Assembly: GCF_028010285.1 (NCBI RefSeq)
Contig: NZ_CP116304.1
Location: 822,501 to 886,500 of the forward strand
Source of the DNA: Pseudomonas sp. Q1-7
GTDB taxonomy: Bacteria; Pseudomonadota; Gammaproteobacteria; Pseudomonadales; Pseudomonadaceae
Direction: 5' to 3'
Length of the DNA stretch: 64,000 nucleotides
Shown: one piece after another, positions 19,537 through 30,780 of the stretch
How the letters are laid out: the number at the start of each line of letters is the position of its first letter
How positions within the stretch are numbered: position 1 is the stretch's first letter
The notes under the pieces: model-generated
The model's input: only the letters and a program-made list of their open reading frames with translations
What the model was told of the DNA's origin: nothing
Database searches by the model: none
Translations under genes and position numbers: made by a program

Positions 19537-21666
19537 GTGGCTCGTACAACCCCTATCAACCGCTACCGTAACATCGGTATCTGCGCACACGTAGACGCCG
19601 GTAAGACCACCACTACGGAGCGGATCCTGTTCTACACAGGTCTCAGCCACAAAATGGGTGAGGTGCATGACGGCGCCGCCACTACCGACTGGATGGTGCA
19701 GGAGCAGGAGCGTGGTATCACCATTACCTCCGCTGCTGTGACCACTTTCTGGAAGGGTTCCCGTGGTCAGTATGACAACTACCGCGTCAACGTAATCGAC
19801 ACCCCCGGTCACGTCGACTTCACCATCGAAGTGGAGCGCTCCCTGCGTGTTCTCGACGGTGCGGTCGTTGTGTTCTGCGGTACTTCCGGCGTTGAGCCTC
19901 AGTCCGAAACCGTATGGCGTCAGGCCAACAAGTACGGTGTTCCGCGCGTCGTCTACGTGAACAAGATGGACCGTGCTGGCGCCAACTTCCTGCGCGTAGT
20001 TGGTCAGATCAAGAATCGTCTGGGTCACACCCCGGTCCCGGTTCAGCTGGCTATCGGCGCCGAGGATGACTTCCAGGGCCAGATCGACCTGATCAAGATG
20101 AAGGCGATCTACTGGAACGAAGACGACAAGGGCACTACCTACCGCGAGGAAGAAATTCCCGCCGAGCTCCAGGCCCTGGCTGAAGAATGGCGCAACAACA
20201 TGGTTGAAGCCGCCGCCGAAGCCAACGAAGAGCTGATGAACAAGTACCTGGAAGAGGGTGAGCTGACCGTCGAGGAAATCAAGGCAGGTCTGCGCGCTCG
20301 TACTCTCGCCAGCGAAATCGTTCCGGCCGTTTGCGGTTCCTCCTTCAAGAACAAGGGTGTGCCCCTGGTTCTGGATGCCGTGATCGACTTCCTGCCGGCT
20401 CCGACCGAGATCCCGCCGATTCAGGGCGTCCACCCGGATAGCACTGATGACAACGAGATCCATGACGAGCGTCGTGCGGACGATACCGAGCCCTTCTCGG
20501 CTCTGGCGTTCAAGATCGCTACCGACCCCTTCGTCGGTACTCTGACCTTCGCTCGTGTTTACTCCGGCGTCCTGGCTTCCGGCGACTCCGTGCTGAACTC
20601 GGTCAAGGGCAAGAAAGAGCGTGTAGGTCGGATGGTGCAAATGCACGCCAACCAGCGTGAAGAGATCAAGGAATGCCGCGCTGGCGACATTGCGGCCCTG
20701 ATCGGTATGAAGGACGTCACCACCGGTGACACCCTGTGCGATATCGAGAAACCAATCGTTCTCGAGCGCATGGACTTCCCGGAGCCCGTAATCTCGGTAG
20801 CTGTAGAGCCGAAGACCAAGGCCGACCAGGAGAAAATGGGTATTGCCCTCGGCAAGCTGGCCCAGGAAGACCCGTCGTTCCGCGTGAAGACCGACGAAGA
20901 AACCGGCCAGACCATCATTTCCGGCATGGGTGAGTTGCACCTGGATATCATCGTCGACCGCATGAAGCGCGAATTCGGCGTTGAGGCCAACATCGGCAAG
21001 CCTCAGGTTTCCTACCGCGAAACCATCTCCAAGGACAACGTGGAGATCGAAGGCAAGTTCGTTCGTCAGTCCGGCGGTCGTGGCCAGTTCGGTCACTGCT
21101 GGATCCGCTTCTCTGCCGCCGACGTGGACGAGAAGGGCAACATTGCCGAGGGTCTGGTGTTCACCAACGAAGTCGTGGGTGGTGTGGTTCCGAAGGAATA
21201 CATCCCGGCGATCCAGAAGGGTATCGAAGAGCAGATGAAGAACGGCGTCGTTGCCGGCTATCCGCTCATCGGCCTGAAGGCTACTGTCTTCGACGGCTCC
21301 TACCATGACGTCGACTCCAACGAGATGGCGTTCAAGATCGCTGCCTCCATGGCGACCAAGCAACTGGCCCAGAAGGGCGGTGGTAAGGTGCTTGAGCCGA
21401 TCATGAAGGTAGAGGTGGTGACCCCCGAGGACTACATGGGTGACGTGATGGGCGACCTGAACCGTCGTCGTGGTCTGATTCAGGGGATGGAGGACTCGGT
21501 TTCCGGTAAGGTTATCCGTGCCGAGGTTCCGCTGGGCGAGATGTTCGGTTATGCGACCGACGTGCGTTCCATGTCCCAGGGTCGCGCGAGCTACTCCATG
21601 GAATTCTCCAAATACGCAGAAGCTCCGTCGAACATCGTCGAAGCGCTGGTTAAAAAACAAGGTTGA
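19537..21666 (+). CDS. fusA: Elongation factor G
   Basis: A 709-residue EF-G, the GTPase for translocation and, with RRF, ribosome recycling. G motifs AHVDAGKTT (residues 17-25), DTPGH and NKMD are present, followed by domains II-V. The start is a GTG at 19537 giving [14 protein letters not shown]. The second tuf gene follows after 30 nt. Confidence 0.98.
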   Translation: MARTTPINRYRNIGICAHVDAGKTTTTERILFYTGLSHKMGEVHDGAATTDWMVQEQERGITITSAAVTTFWKGSRGQYDNYRVNVIDTPGHVDFTIEVERSLRVLDGAVVVFCGTSGVEPQSETVWRQANKYGVPRVVYVNKMDRAGANFLRVVGQIKNRLGHTPVPVQLAIGAEDDFQGQIDLIKMKAIYWNEDDKGTTYREEEIPAELQALAEEWRNNMVEAAAEANEELMNKYLEEGELTVEEIKAGLRARTLASEIVPAVCGSSFKNKGVPLVLDAVIDFLPAPTEIPPIQGVHPDSTDDNEIHDERRADDTEPFSALAFKIATDPFVGTLTFARVYSGVLASGDSVLNSVKGKKERVGRMVQMHANQREEIKECRAGDIAALIGMKDVTTGDTLCDIEKPIVLERMDFPEPVISVAVEPKTKADQEKMGIALGKLAQEDPSFRVKTDEETGQTIISGMGELHLDIIVDRMKREFGVEANIGKPQVSYRETISKDNVEIEGKFVRQSGGRGQFGHCWIRFSAADVDEKGNIAEGLVFTNEVVGGVVPKEYIPAIQKGIEEQMKNGVVAGYPLIGLKATVFDGSYHDVDSNEMAFKIAASMATKQLAQKGGGKVLEPIMKVEVVTPEDYMGDVMGDLNRRRGLIQGMEDSVSGKVIRAEVPLGEMFGYATDVRSMSQGRASYSMEFSKYAEAPSNIVEALVKKQG

Positions 21667-21696
21667 TTCAGCCCTTTAAGTAAGAGGTTTACTGTC

Positions 21697-22890
21697 GTGG
21701 CTAAGGAAAAATTCGAACGTAACAAACCGCACGTCAACGTTGGCACCATTGGTCACGTTGACCACGGTAAGACCACTCTGACCGCTGCGCTGACCAAGGT
21801 TTGCTCCGAGACCTGGGGTGGTGCTGCTCGTGCTTTCGACCAGATCGACAACGCGCCGGAAGAGAAGGCTCGCGGTATCACCATCAACACCTCCCACGTT
21901 GAGTACGATTCCGCCATTCGTCACTACGCTCACGTTGACTGCCCCGGTCACGCTGACTACGTGAAGAACATGATCACCGGTGCTGCCCAGATGGACGGCG
22001 CGATCCTGGTTTGCTCCGCTGCCGACGGCCCCATGCCGCAGACTCGCGAGCACATCCTGCTGTCCCGTCAGGTAGGCGTACCCTACATCGTCGTATTCCT
22101 GAACAAGGCCGACATGGTCGACGACGCCGAGCTGCTGGAACTGGTCGAAATGGAAGTTCGCGACCTGCTGAACACCTACGACTTCCCGGGTGACGACACT
22201 CCGATCGTGATCGGCTCTGCTCTGATGGCCCTGGAAGGCAAGGACGACAACGAAATCGGCGTTTCCGCTGTTCGTAAACTGGTTGAGACCCTGGACTCCT
22301 ACATTCCGGAGCCGGTGCGTGCCATCGACCAGCCGTTCCTGATGCCGATCGAAGACGTGTTCTCCATCTCCGGTCGCGGCACCGTGGTTACCGGTCGTGT
22401 TGAGCGCGGTATCGTCAAGGTGGGCGAGGAAATCGAGATCGTCGGTATCCGTCCGACCACCAAGACCACCTGCACCGGTGTGGAAATGTTCCGCAAGCTG
22501 CTCGACGAAGGTCGTGCTGGCGAGAACGTTGGCGCCCTGCTGCGCGGCACCAAGCGTGATGACGTAGAGCGTGGTCAGGTTCTGGCCAAGCCGGGCACCA
22601 TCAAGCCGCACACCAAGTTCGAGTGCGAAGTGTACGTGCTGTCCAAGGAAGAAGGCGGTCGCCACACTCCGTTCTTCAAGGGCTACCGTCCGCAGTTCTA
22701 CTTCCGTACCACTGACGTGACCGGTAACTGTGAGCTGCCGGAAGGCGTTGAGATGGTAATGCCGGGCGACAACATCAAGATGGTTGTCACCCTGATCGCC
22801 CCGATCGCCATGGAAGACGGCCTGCGTTTCGCGATCCGCGAAGGTGGCCGTACCGTTGGTGCCGGCGTGGTTGCCAAGATCATCGAGTAA
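21697..22890 (+). CDS. tuf: Elongation factor Tu (second copy)
   Basis: A 397-residue EF-Tu with the same protein sequence as the copy at 5145. The start is a GTG at 21697 (family N-terminus [13 protein letters not shown]). I count about seven silent differences between the copies over 1194 bp, for example codons 3 and 5, one Gly codon near 22480 and one Glu codon near 22734. Such similarity 16 kb apart points to gene conversion. It closes the str operon. Confidence 0.98.
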   Translation: MAKEKFERNKPHVNVGTIGHVDHGKTTLTAALTKVCSETWGGAARAFDQIDNAPEEKARGITINTSHVEYDSAIRHYAHVDCPGHADYVKNMITGAAQMDGAILVCSAADGPMPQTREHILLSRQVGVPYIVVFLNKADMVDDAELLELVEMEVRDLLNTYDFPGDDTPIVIGSALMALEGKDDNEIGVSAVRKLVETLDSYIPEPVRAIDQPFLMPIEDVFSISGRGTVVTGRVERGIVKVGEEIEIVGIRPTTKTTCTGVEMFRKLLDEGRAGENVGALLRGTKRDDVERGQVLAKPGTIKPHTKFECEVYVLSKEEGGRHTPFFKGYRPQFYFRTTDVTGNCELPEGVEMVMPGDNIKMVVTLIAPIAMEDGLRFAIREGGRTVGAGVVAKIIE

Positions 22891-22908
22891 TCGAGGATCT
22901 CGCTAGAG

Positions 22909-22936
22909 AAAAGGGCCCTTCGGGGCCCTTTTCTTT
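22909..22936 (+). terminator. str operon terminator
   Basis: AAAAGGGCCC pairs with GGGCCCTTTT around a TTCG tetraloop, followed by CTTTT; a near-ideal intrinsic terminator 19 nt after the tuf stop codon. Confidence 0.93.
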
Positions 22937-22950
22937 TGGTTGGTCAAAAG

Positions 22951-22979
22951 TTGACACCCATTCGGCGCATCCGTACAAT
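22951..22979 (+). promoter_or_regulatory. S10 operon promoter
   Basis: A perfect TTGACA at 22951-22956 and TACAAT at 22974-22979 with a 17-bp spacer. Transcription should start near 22986, leaving only about 60 nt of leader before rpsJ. Confidence 0.88.
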
Positions 22980-23044
22980 CACGCCTCCTTTTAACGGGCG
23001 TAGTCCGTCCGTTGGGGATAGCAGAGATAGAGTCTGAGGTCAAA

Positions 23045-23356
23045 ATGCAAAACCAACAAATCCGTATTCGGTTGAAGGCTTTTGACCATCGCCTGATCGA
23101 TCAATCCACCCAGGAAATCGTGGAAACCGCGAAACGTACTGGTGCTCAGGTGCGTGGTCCTATTCCTCTGCCTACTCGCAAAGAGCGGTACACCGTTCTG
23201 ATCTCCCCGCACGTCAACAAAGACGCGCGTGATCAGTACGAAATTCGTACCCACAAGCGTGTTCTGGACATCGTCCAGCCGACGGATAAAACCGTCGATG
23301 CGCTGATGAAGCTCGACCTTGCGGCAGGCGTGGAAGTGCAGATCAGCCTCGGCTAA
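23045..23356 (+). CDS. rpsJ: 30S ribosomal protein S10
   Basis: A 103-residue S10 (NusE), a head protein of the 30S subunit that also pairs with NusB and NusG during antitermination. The ATG at 23045 gives the standard N-terminus [14 protein letters not shown]; an in-frame TTG upstream is rejected. First gene of the S10 operon. Confidence 0.98.
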   Translation: MQNQQIRIRLKAFDHRLIDQSTQEIVETAKRTGAQVRGPIPLPTRKERYTVLISPHVNKDARDQYEIRTHKRVLDIVQPTDKTVDALMKLDLAAGVEVQISLG

Positions 23357-23440
23357 TAACCTTCGGGTTTTAGTCGTGTAACGCTCTGAAATGGGCGGCC
23401 ATAGCGGGTGAAAGCCCCGTACACTCATGAGGTTTACAAC

Positions 23441-24076
23441 ATGACTATTGGTGTAGTCGGTCGTAAGTGCGGCATGACCCGCATTTTCACCGAAGAAGGT
23501 GTCTCCATTCCGGTTACGGTCATCGAGATCGAGCCGAATCGTGTGACCCAGTTCAAGAGCGAAGAGAGCGATGGCTACCGCGCCGTGCAGGTGACTGTCG
23601 GTGAGCGTCGTGCCTCTCGTGTGACCAAGGCTCAGGCTGGTCATTTCGCCAAGGCGAACGTGGCTGCTGGTCGTGGCGTCTGGGAATTCCGTCTCGAAGA
23701 CGGCGAGTTCCAGGCTGGCGATCAACTGACTGCCGAGCTGTTCCAAGCGGGTCAACTGGTAGACGTTACCGGTCAGTCCAAGGGTAAAGGCTATGCCGGT
23801 ACCATCAAGCGCTGGAACTTCCGTGGTCAGGACAATACCCACGGTAACTCCGTTTCCCACCGCGCCCCGGGTTCTATTGGCCAGTGCCAGACTCCTGGTC
23901 GTGTCTTCAAGGGCAAGAAAATGTCCGGTCATCTGGGCGCTGAGCGCGTGACCGTGCAGTCCCTGGAAGTTGTGCGTGTCGATGCAGAACGCAATCTGCT
24001 GCTGGTCAAGGGTGCCGTTCCCGGCGCTACCGGCGGTGATGTCGTTGTGCGTCCGGCAGCCAAGGCTCGTGGTTAA
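23441..24076 (+). CDS. rplC: 50S ribosomal protein L3
   Basis: A 211-residue L3 that reaches into the peptidyl transferase centre. The extended loop has the sequence [20 protein letters not shown]; the second Gln corresponds to the residue methylated by PrmB in E. coli. The ATG at 23441 gives [12 protein letters not shown]. It is followed after 14 nt by rplD. Confidence 0.98.
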   Translation: MTIGVVGRKCGMTRIFTEEGVSIPVTVIEIEPNRVTQFKSEESDGYRAVQVTVGERRASRVTKAQAGHFAKANVAAGRGVWEFRLEDGEFQAGDQLTAELFQAGQLVDVTGQSKGKGYAGTIKRWNFRGQDNTHGNSVSHRAPGSIGQCQTPGRVFKGKKMSGHLGAERVTVQSLEVVRVDAERNLLLVKGAVPGATGGDVVVRPAAKARG

Positions 24077-24090
24077 GAGGGGAAGCTGAG

Positions 24091-24693
24091 ATGCAATTGA
24101 ATGTAAATGGCGCTCAGGCTATCGAAGTCTCCGAGCGTACCTTTGGCGGTGAGTTCAACGAGACCCTGGTTCACCAGGCTGTCGTCGCCTACATGGCCGG
24201 TGGTCGTCAGGGCACTCGCGCGCAGAAGACCCGTTCCGAAGTATCCGGTGGCGGCAAGAAGCCCTGGCGTCAGAAGGGCACCGGTCGTGCTCGTGCTGGC
24301 ACCATTCGCAGCCCCATCTGGCGCTCCGGTGGTACCACCTTCGCTGCCAAGCCCCAGGATCACTCCCAGAAGCTCAACAAGAAGATGTACCGCGCTGCCC
24401 TGCGCTCCATTCTTGCCGAGCTGGTTCGTCAGGACCGTCTGGTAGTGGTTGAGGACTTCGCTGTTGAAGCCCCGAAAACCAAGACTCTGCTGGGTAAGCT
24501 GAACGGCCTGGGTCTGACCGACGTGCTGATCGTTTCCGAGGCCGTTGATCAGAACCTGTATCTGGCTGCTCGCAACCTGCCGCACGTTGATGTTCGCGAC
24601 GTCCAAGGTTCCGATCCGGTTAGCCTGATCGCCTACGACAAAGTCCTGATCACCGTGTCTGCCGTGAAGAAATTCGAGGAGCTGCTGGCATGA
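24091..24693 (+). CDS. rplD: 50S ribosomal protein L4
   Basis: A 200-residue L4 lining the exit tunnel. The basic tunnel loop (about residues 40-95, with [18 protein letters not shown]) is intact and macrolide-sensitive in type. Its stop overlaps the rplW start as ATGA, so the two are translationally coupled. In E. coli L4 represses this operon, but the leader here is short. Confidence 0.98.
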   Translation: MQLNVNGAQAIEVSERTFGGEFNETLVHQAVVAYMAGGRQGTRAQKTRSEVSGGGKKPWRQKGTGRARAGTIRSPIWRSGGTTFAAKPQDHSQKLNKKMYRAALRSILAELVRQDRLVVVEDFAVEAPKTKTLLGKLNGLGLTDVLIVSEAVDQNLYLAARNLPHVDVRDVQGSDPVSLIAYDKVLITVSAVKKFEELLA

Positions 24694-24989
24694 ACCAGGA
24701 ACGCGTATTCAAGGTGCTGGTTGGTCCGCACATCTCCGAGAAGGCCACCATGCTGGCAGACAGCAAGGGCCAGTTCGTTTTCAAGGTTGCCACTGATGCA
24801 ACCAAGCTGGAAATCAAGAAGGCCGTAGAAAGCCTGTTCAGCGTGAAAGTCGCTCGCGTCACCACCCTCAATGTGAAGGGCAAGACCAAGCGTACCGTTC
24901 GTGGTCTGGGCAAGCGTAACGACTGGAAGAAAGCGTACATCGCTCTTCAGCCGGGCCAAGATCTCGATTTCGCCAGCAGCGCTGAGTAA
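24690..24989 (+). CDS. rplW: 50S ribosomal protein L23
   Basis: A 99-residue L23 at the tunnel exit, the docking site for trigger factor and SRP. Conserved [11 protein letters not shown] and the C-terminal KKAYIAL are present. It overlaps rplD by 4 nt and precedes rplB by 11 nt. Confidence 0.98.
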   Translation: MNQERVFKVLVGPHISEKATMLADSKGQFVFKVATDATKLEIKKAVESLFSVKVARVTTLNVKGKTKRTVRGLGKRNDWKKAYIALQPGQDLDFASSAE

Positions 24990-25000
24990 AGGGGTGCATC

Positions 25001-25822
25001 ATGGCAATCGTTAAGTGCAAACCGACTTCCGCTGGCCGCCGTTTCGTGGTCAAGGTGGTCAACCAGGAGCTGCACAAAGGCGCTCCCTACGCTCCGCTGG
25101 TCGAGAAGAAGTCGAAGACCGGTGGTCGTAACAACAACGGCCGCATCACCACTCGCCACATCGGCGGTGGTCACAAGCAGCACTACCGTCTGGTCGACTT
25201 CCGTCGCAACAAGGATGGCATTCCTGCCACCGTTGAGCGCATCGAATACGATCCTAACCGTACTGCTCATATCGCTCTGCTGAAGTACGCCGACGGCGAG
25301 CGTCGCTACATCATCGCGCCGAAGGGCGTGAGCGCTGGCGACCAGCTGATCTCGGGTGTCAATGCACCGATCAAGGCCGGTAACACCCTGCCGCTGCGTA
25401 ACATCCCGGTTGGTAGCACCATTCACGGCATCGAACTCAAGCCCGGCAAAGGCGCGCAAATCGCCCGTTCCGCTGGTGCCTCCGTTCAGCTGGTTGCCCG
25501 TGAAGGCGCCTACGTAACCCTGCGTCTGCGTTCCGGCGAGATGCGTAAAGTCCTGGCCGAGTGCCGTGCGACCCTGGGCGAAGTCTCGAACTCCGAGCAC
25601 AGCCTGCGTTCGCTGGGTAAAGCCGGTGCCAAGCGCTGGCGTGGTGTTCGCCCGACCGTTCGCGGCGTGGCGATGAACCCGGTAGACCACCCGCATGGTG
25701 GTGGTGAAGGTCGTACCTCTGGTGGCCGTCATCCGGTGTCTCCGTGGGGCTTCCCGACCAAGGGTGCGAAGACCCGCGCGAACAAGCGCACCGACAACAT
25801 GATCGTCCGTCGCCGTAAATAA
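25001..25822 (+). CDS. rplB: 50S ribosomal protein L2
   Basis: A 273-residue L2, one of the largest and most conserved 50S proteins, required for subunit joining and peptidyl transferase activity. The signature [18 protein letters not shown] with the functionally important His is present near residue 225. It sits between rplW and rpsS. Confidence 0.98.
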   Translation: MAIVKCKPTSAGRRFVVKVVNQELHKGAPYAPLVEKKSKTGGRNNNGRITTRHIGGGHKQHYRLVDFRRNKDGIPATVERIEYDPNRTAHIALLKYADGERRYIIAPKGVSAGDQLISGVNAPIKAGNTLPLRNIPVGSTIHGIELKPGKGAQIARSAGASVQLVAREGAYVTLRLRSGEMRKVLAECRATLGEVSNSEHSLRSLGKAGAKRWRGVRPTVRGVAMNPVDHPHGGGEGRTSGGRHPVSPWGFPTKGAKTRANKRTDNMIVRRRK

Positions 25823-25836
25823 CTGAGGATACGACA

Positions 25837-26112
25837 GTGCCGCGTTCTCTGAAAAAAGGTCCTTTTATCGATCTTCACCTACTGAAGAAGATCGAAGTGG
25901 CGGTGGAAAAGAACGATCGCAAGCCGGTGAAAACCTGGTCGCGTCGCTCCATCGTACTGCCGCAAATGGTCGGTCTGACCATCGCTGTGCATAACGGTCG
26001 TCAACACGTCCCGGTCCTCGTGAACGAAGACATGGTCGGCCACAAACTGGGCGAGTTCGCCGCTACCCGCACCTATCGCGGGCACGCTGCGGACAAGAAA
26101 GCCAAGCGTTAA
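25837..26112 (+). CDS. rpsS: 30S ribosomal protein S19
   Basis: A 91-residue S19 of the 30S head, partner of S13. It begins at a GTG (25837) giving [17 protein letters not shown]; the C-terminal [14 protein letters not shown] tail is complete. Confidence 0.98.
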   Translation: MPRSLKKGPFIDLHLLKKIEVAVEKNDRKPVKTWSRRSIVLPQMVGLTIAVHNGRQHVPVLVNEDMVGHKLGEFAATRTYRGHAADKKAKR

Positions 26113-26125
26113 GGGGTAAGGAACG

Positions 26126-26458
26126 ATGGAAGTAGCCGCTAAGCTGTCGGGCGCTCGAATCTCCGCCCAGAAAGCCCGCTTGGTCGCCGACCAGATCCGC
26201 GGGAAGAAGGTGGGCGAAGCGCTCAACCTGTTGACTTTCAGCAGCAAGAAAGCCGCTGAGATCATGAAGAAAGTGCTCGAATCGGCCGTGGCCAACGCTG
26301 AGCACAACGAAGGCGCAGACGTGGATGACCTGAAGGTTTCCACCGTTTTCGTCAACGAGGGGCGTTCGCTGAAGCGCATCATGCCGCGTGCCAAGGGCCG
26401 TGCTGATCGCATCGTCAAGCGGTCTTGCCATATCACTGTCAAGGTTGCGGACAAGTAA
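26126..26458 (+). CDS. rplV: 50S ribosomal protein L22
   Basis: A 110-residue L22 whose beta-hairpin lines the exit tunnel ([18 protein letters not shown], about 83-100). Start [13 protein letters not shown]. It is separated by 13 nt from rpsC. Confidence 0.98.
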   Translation: MEVAAKLSGARISAQKARLVADQIRGKKVGEALNLLTFSSKKAAEIMKKVLESAVANAEHNEGADVDDLKVSTVFVNEGRSLKRIMPRAKGRADRIVKRSCHITVKVADK

Positions 26459-26471
26459 CGGAGTCGATCAG

Positions 26472-27158
26472 ATGGGTCAGAAAGTACATCCCACTGGCAT
26501 TCGCCTGGGTATCGTCAAGGAGCACACCTCCGTTTGGTATGCAGATAAGCGCACTTATGCCGATTATCTGTTTGCCGATCTGAAGGTGCGTGAGTACCTC
26601 CAAGACAAACTAAAAAGCGCGTCCGTAAGCCGTATCGATATCCATCGTCCGGCTCAAACCGCACGTATCACCATCCACACCGCCCGTCCCGGTATCGTGA
26701 TCGGCAAGAAAGGTGAAGATGTTGAGAAACTGCGCCAGGACCTGACCAAGCAAATGGGTGTGCCGGTGCACATCAATATCGAAGAGATCCGCAAGCCGGA
26801 GCTTGACGGTATGCTGGTTGCGCAGAGCGTAGCTCAGCAGCTGGAGCGTCGCGTGATGTTCCGTCGCGCCATGAAGCGCGCTGTACAGAACGCCATGCGC
26901 ATTGGTGCCAAGGGTATCAAGATTCAGGTAAGTGGTCGTCTCGGTGGCGCTGAAATCGCCCGTACCGAGTGGTACCGCGAAGGTCGTGTGCCTCTGCACA
27001 CCCTGCGTGCCGACATCGACTACGCAACCTATGAAGCGCACACCACCTACGGTGTGATTGGTGTGAAGGTTTGGATCTTCAAGGGTGAGGTCATTGGTGG
27101 CCGCCAGGAAGAGCTGAAGCCCGTAGCGCCCGCTCCTCGTAAAAAAGCTGCTAAGTAA
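26472..27158 (+). CDS. rpsC: 30S ribosomal protein S3
   Basis: A 228-residue S3 at the mRNA entry channel. The KH domain motif [15 protein letters not shown] lies near residue 75. The ATG at 26472 gives the universal [13 protein letters not shown]; longer in-frame starts overlap rplV. The C-terminus is Ala/Lys rich. Confidence 0.98.
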   Translation: MGQKVHPTGIRLGIVKEHTSVWYADKRTYADYLFADLKVREYLQDKLKSASVSRIDIHRPAQTARITIHTARPGIVIGKKGEDVEKLRQDLTKQMGVPVHINIEEIRKPELDGMLVAQSVAQQLERRVMFRRAMKRAVQNAMRIGAKGIKIQVSGRLGGAEIARTEWYREGRVPLHTLRADIDYATYEAHTTYGVIGVKVWIFKGEVIGGRQEELKPVAPAPRKKAAK

Positions 27159-27170
27159 GGGGTACGCCAA

Positions 27171-27584
27171 ATGCTGCAACCAAAGCGTACGAAGTTCCGC
27201 AAGCAGATGACCGGCCACAACCGTGGTCTGGCTCAGCGCGGTAGCAAGGTCAGCTTCGGCGAGTTCGCGCTGAAGGCAACTGGCCGTGGTCGTCTCACTG
27301 CCCGCCAGATCGAGGCTGCACGTCGTGCCCTCACCCGTCACGTGAAGCGTGGCGGCAAGATCTGGATCCGTGTGTTCCCGGATAAGCCCGTGACCAAGAA
27401 GCCCCTCGAAGTTCGTATGGGTAAAGGTAAGGGTGGCGTCGAGTACTGGGTTGCCCAGATTCAACCGGGCAAGGTCCTGTACGAGATCGAGGGTGTTTCC
27501 GAAGAGCTGGCGCGTGAGGCATTCGCCCTGGCTGCTGCAAAGCTGCCGCTCGCCACCTCCTTTGTTAAGCGGACGGTGATGTGA
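27171..27584 (+). CDS. rplP: 50S ribosomal protein L16
   Basis: A 137-residue L16 near the A site and tRNA elbow. The signature RIFPDKP is represented by [12 protein letters not shown], and the R-rich N-terminus [12 protein letters not shown] is typical. Its stop overlaps the rpmC start by one base (TGATG). Confidence 0.98.
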   Translation: MLQPKRTKFRKQMTGHNRGLAQRGSKVSFGEFALKATGRGRLTARQIEAARRALTRHVKRGGKIWIRVFPDKPVTKKPLEVRMGKGKGGVEYWVAQIQPGKVLYEIEGVSEELAREAFALAAAKLPLATSFVKRTVM

Positions 27585-27775
27585 TGAAAGCGAATGAACT
27601 TCGTGAAAAATCCGTACAGCAGCTGAACGAGCAACTGCTCGGCCTGCTGCGCGACCAGTTCAATCTGCGCATGCAGAAAGCAACTGGCCAGTTGGGGCAG
27701 TCTCACCTGCTCTCGCAAGTGAAGCGCGACATCGCTCGCGTGAAAACTGTGCTCAACCAGCAAGCAGGTAAGTAA
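27584..27775 (+). CDS. rpmC: 50S ribosomal protein L29
   Basis: A 63-residue L29 beside the tunnel exit. The ATG at 27584 gives [17 protein letters not shown], the family N-terminus; a GTG directly before it would add one residue. Two long helices are predicted from the heptad-like pattern. It is followed by rpsQ after 2 nt. Confidence 0.97.
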   Translation: MKANELREKSVQQLNEQLLGLLRDQFNLRMQKATGQLGQSHLLSQVKRDIARVKTVLNQQAGK

Positions 27776-27777
27776 TC

Positions 27778-28044
27778 ATGGCTGAAGCTCAGAAAACCGT
27801 CCGCACGCTGACCGGCCGTGTCGTCAGCGACAAGATGGACAAGACCATCACCGTCCTGATCGAGCGTCGCGTAAAGCACCCGATCTACGGTAAATACGTG
27901 AAGCGTTCGACCAAGCTGCACGCCCACGACGAAACCAACCAGTGCCGCATCGGCGACAAGGTCACCATTCGTGAGACCCGCCCGCTGGCCAAGACCAAGT
28001 CCTGGTCCCTGGTGGAAGTCGTCGAACGTGCCGTGGAAGTCTAA
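27778..28044 (+). CDS. rpsQ: 30S ribosomal protein S17
   Basis: An 88-residue S17, an OB-fold primary 16S rRNA-binding protein. The conserved [14 protein letters not shown] and [18 protein letters not shown] are present. It ends the S10 operon block and is followed by rplN after 22 nt without a visible terminator. Confidence 0.98.
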   Translation: MAEAQKTVRTLTGRVVSDKMDKTITVLIERRVKHPIYGKYVKRSTKLHAHDETNQCRIGDKVTIRETRPLAKTKSWSLVEVVERAVEV

Positions 28045-28066
28045 GGACTAAGGGTCGGAGAAAGAT

Positions 28067-28435
28067 ATGATTCAGACTCAATCCATGCTCGACGTCGCTG
28101 ACAACAGCGGTGCTCGTCGCGTTATGTGCATCAAGGTCCTTGGTGGTTCGCACCGTCGCTATGCCGGCATCGGCGACATCATCAAGGTCACCGTGAAAGA
28201 AGCGATTCCGCGTGGCAAGGTGAAGAAAGGCCAGGTAATGACCGCTGTCGTGGTCCGTACCAAGCACGGCGTTCGTCGCCCTGACGGCTCGATCATCCGC
28301 TTCGACGGCAACGCCGCCGTCCTGCTGAACAACAAGCAGGAGCCGATCGGCACCCGTATCTTCGGGCCCGTGACCCGTGAACTGCGTTCCGAGAAGTTCA
28401 TGAAGATCGTCTCGCTCGCCCCCGAAGTGCTGTAA
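28067..28435 (+). CDS. rplN: 50S ribosomal protein L14
   Basis: A 122-residue L14 that forms an intersubunit bridge with 16S rRNA. It begins [19 protein letters not shown] and keeps [13 protein letters not shown]. First gene of the spc gene block; with no terminator before it, it is probably co-transcribed with the S10 operon. Confidence 0.98.
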   Translation: MIQTQSMLDVADNSGARRVMCIKVLGGSHRRYAGIGDIIKVTVKEAIPRGKVKKGQVMTAVVVRTKHGVRRPDGSIIRFDGNAAVLLNNKQEPIGTRIFGPVTRELRSEKFMKIVSLAPEVL

Positions 28436-28447
28436 GGAGAAGCCGTC

Positions 28448-28762
28448 ATGCAAAAGATTCGTCGTGACGACGAGATCATCGTCATCGCCGGCAAGGACAA
28501 GGGCAAGCGTGGCAAGGTGCTGAAGGTTCTCGCCGACAGCCGTGTGCTGGTCAGTGGTGTAAACCTGATCAAGCGCCACACCAAGCCTAACCCCATGGCC
28601 GGTGTCCAGGGCGGTATCGTCGAGCGGGAGGCGCCGCTGCACCTCTCCAACGTTGCCATCTTCAATGCCGAAACCAACAAGGCTGATCGCGTTGGTTTCA
28701 AGGTTGAAGAAGGTAAGAAAATTCGTGTCTTCAAGTCGACCCAAAAACCGGTTGATGCTTGA
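28448..28762 (+). CDS. rplX: 50S ribosomal protein L24
   Basis: A 104-residue L24, an assembly initiator that folds as a KOW/SH3 barrel ([16 protein letters not shown] near the N-terminus). Confidence 0.98.
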   Translation: MQKIRRDDEIIVIAGKDKGKRGKVLKVLADSRVLVSGVNLIKRHTKPNPMAGVQGGIVEREAPLHLSNVAIFNAETNKADRVGFKVEEGKKIRVFKSTQKPVDA

Positions 28763-28782
28763 GAACTGCTAGGTAGATAACC

Positions 28783-29322
28783 ATGGCACGACTGAAAGAG
28801 ATTTACCGGAACGAAATCGCGCCGAAACTGAAGGAGCAACTTCAGCTTTCGAACGTGATGGAGATTCCGCGCATCACCAAGATCACCCTGAACATGGGTC
28901 TGGGCGAAGCCATCGGTGACAAGAAAGTCATCGAGAGCGCAGTAGCTGACCTGGAAAAGATCACTGGCCAGAAAGCCGTCGTGACCTATGCTCGCAAGTC
29001 CATTGCGGGCTTCAAGGTGCGTGAAGGTTGGCCGATCGGCGTCAAGGTCACCCTGCGCCGTGACCGCATGTACGAATTCCTGGATCGTCTGCTGTCCATC
29101 TCCCTGCCGCGTGTACGCGACTTCCGCGGCCTGAATGCCAAGTCCTTCGACGGTCGTGGCAACTACAGCATGGGTGTGAAAGAGCAGATCATCTTCCCGG
29201 AAATCGATTACGACAAAATCGATGCGCTGCGCGGTCTGGACATCACCCTGACCACCACCGCCCGTACGGATGATGAAGGTCGTGCCCTGCTGCGCGCCTT
29301 CAACTTCCCGTTCCGCAACTGA
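28783..29322 (+). CDS. rplE: 50S ribosomal protein L5
   Basis: A 179-residue L5 that binds 5S rRNA and contacts P-site tRNA. The signature [15 protein letters not shown] near residue 27 and the C-terminal [12 protein letters not shown] are intact. It is followed by rpsN after 13 nt. Confidence 0.98.
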   Translation: MARLKEIYRNEIAPKLKEQLQLSNVMEIPRITKITLNMGLGEAIGDKKVIESAVADLEKITGQKAVVTYARKSIAGFKVREGWPIGVKVTLRRDRMYEFLDRLLSISLPRVRDFRGLNAKSFDGRGNYSMGVKEQIIFPEIDYDKIDALRGLDITLTTTARTDDEGRALLRAFNFPFRN

Positions 29323-29335
29323 TTGGAGTAGGTAA

Positions 29336-29641
29336 ATGGCCAAACAGAGCATGAAGAACCGTGAGCTGAAGCGTCAGCAAACGGTTGCTAAGTACGCCAA
29401 AAAGCGTGCTGAGCTGAAAGCTATCATCGCCAACCCGAACTCCACTCCGGAAGCTCGTTGGGAAGCGCAGGTAGCCCTGCAGAAGCAGCCACGTGACGCC
29501 AGCGCCTCGCGCCTGCGTAACCGCTGCCGCATCACCGGGCGTCCGCACGGCGTTTACCGCAAGTTCGGCCTCGGTCGTAACAAGCTGCGTGAAGCCGCCA
29601 TGCGCGGTGATGTGCCGGGCCTGGTGAAAGCCAGCTGGTAA
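29336..29641 (+). CDS. rpsN: 30S ribosomal protein S14 (zinc-free type)
   Basis: A 101-residue S14 of the longer form without the CxxC zinc motif, as in E. coli. The signature [24 protein letters not shown] is split across two stretches near residues 63-85. It is followed by an unusually long 190-nt gap with a terminator and a promoter before rpsH. Confidence 0.98.
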   Translation: MAKQSMKNRELKRQQTVAKYAKKRAELKAIIANPNSTPEARWEAQVALQKQPRDASASRLRNRCRITGRPHGVYRKFGLGRNKLREAAMRGDVPGLVKASW

Positions 29642-29687
29642 TGATCCTCGGTTAGGCTGGCCTCGGTCAGCCCAACCTGGCTCATCT

Positions 29688-29719
29688 GAATCAAGCCCCT
29701 TTTGGGGCTTGATTCGTTT
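29688..29719 (+). terminator. Terminator inside the spc block (rpsN|rpsH)
   Basis: A perfect 12-bp stem, GAATCAAGCCCC (29688-29699) with GGGGCTTGATTC (29704-29715), around TTTT and followed by GTTTC. It would end or reduce transcription in the middle of what is one operon in E. coli. The 3' arm contains the -35 box of the following promoter. Confidence 0.8.
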
Positions 29720-29737
29720 CTGGAGTATCTCTAGAAT
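29709..29737 (+). promoter_or_regulatory. Promoter upstream of rpsH, overlapping the terminator
   Basis: TTGATT at 29709-29714 and TAGAAT at 29732-29737 with a 17-bp spacer. The -35 lies in the descending arm of the terminator stem. Start of transcription should fall near 29744, about 88 nt before rpsH. Confidence 0.65.
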
Positions 29738-29831
29738 GTCCGGCTCGCCGAGCCTGGCATTAGTCCGTCCAGTGCTCGCGTGTGACTCTAGCCGCAAGGC
29801 TATTTATTTTTGTATCAGGAGCATCTAGCCC

Positions 29832-30224
29832 ATGAGTATGCAGGACCCGTTAGCGGACATGCTAACTCGTATCCGTAATGCCCAGATGGCTGAAAAGTCT
29901 GTCGTAAGCATGCCGTCCTCCAAGCTGAAGGTGGCAGTAGCCGACGTTCTGAAGAACGAAGGTTACATCACGGGATACCAAGTCAGCAGCGACATCAAGC
30001 CTCTGCTGTCCATCGAGCTCAAGTACTTCGAAGGCCGTCCGGTCATCGAGGAGCTTAAGCGCGTAAGTCGTCCTGGCCTGCGCCAGTACAAGTCCGTCGA
30101 TCAGCTGCCGAAAGTACGTGGCGGCCTGGGCGTATCGATCGTTTCCACCAACAAGGGTGTGATGACTGATCGTGCTGCTCGCGCTGCTGGTGTTGGCGGC
30201 GAAGTGCTTTGCACTGTGTTCTAA
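29832..30224 (+). CDS. rpsH: 30S ribosomal protein S8
   Basis: A 130-residue S8, central 16S rRNA-binding protein and, in E. coli, the translational repressor of the spc operon. It starts [18 protein letters not shown] and ends with the conserved [11 protein letters not shown]. It appears to head its own transcript. Confidence 0.98.
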   Translation: MSMQDPLADMLTRIRNAQMAEKSVVSMPSSKLKVAVADVLKNEGYITGYQVSSDIKPLLSIELKYFEGRPVIEELKRVSRPGLRQYKSVDQLPKVRGGLGVSIVSTNKGVMTDRAARAAGVGGEVLCTVF

Positions 30225-30236
30225 GGGGGTTGAAGC

Positions 30237-30770
30237 ATGTCTCGCGTTGCTAAGAACCCCGTCAAGCTGCCCGCTGGCGTAGAAGTCAAACTCGCCGGTC
30301 AGCAGCTCTCGGTAAAGGGCGCCAAAGGCTCCCTCGAACTGAAAGTGCATCCGTCCGTTGAGGTTCTGCAGGAATCCGGTGAGCTGCGTTTCGCTGCTCG
30401 CAACGGCGACCAGCAGAACAAGGCAATGGCCGGTACCACCCGTGCGCTGGTAAACAACATGGTGATCGGCGTCAGCCAGGGCTTCGAGCGCAAGCTCCAG
30501 CTGGTCGGCGTTGGTTACAAAGCTCAGGCCAAAGGTCAAACCTTGTCCTTGGCTCTTGGCTTCTCGCACCCGGTGGATTACGAACTGCCGCAAGGCATCA
30601 CCGCTGAAACCCCCAGCCAGACCGATATCCTGATCAAGGGCATCGACAAGCAGCTGGTCGGTCAAGTGGCCGCCGAGATCCGCGACTTCCGTCCGCCGGA
30701 GCCTTACAAAGGCAAGGGTGTACGTTACGCCGACGAAGTCGTCCGTCGTAAAGAAGCTAAGAAGAAGTAG
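30237..30770 (+). CDS. rplF: 50S ribosomal protein L6
   Basis: A 177-residue L6 near the GTPase centre, with two related alpha/beta domains. It begins [16 protein letters not shown] and keeps the C-terminal signature [11 protein letters not shown]. Confidence 0.98.
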   Translation: MSRVAKNPVKLPAGVEVKLAGQQLSVKGAKGSLELKVHPSVEVLQESGELRFAARNGDQQNKAMAGTTRALVNNMVIGVSQGFERKLQLVGVGYKAQAKGQTLSLALGFSHPVDYELPQGITAETPSQTDILIKGIDKQLVGQVAAEIRDFRPPEPYKGKGVRYADEVVRRKEAKKK

Positions 30771-30780
30771 GGCATAGCAA

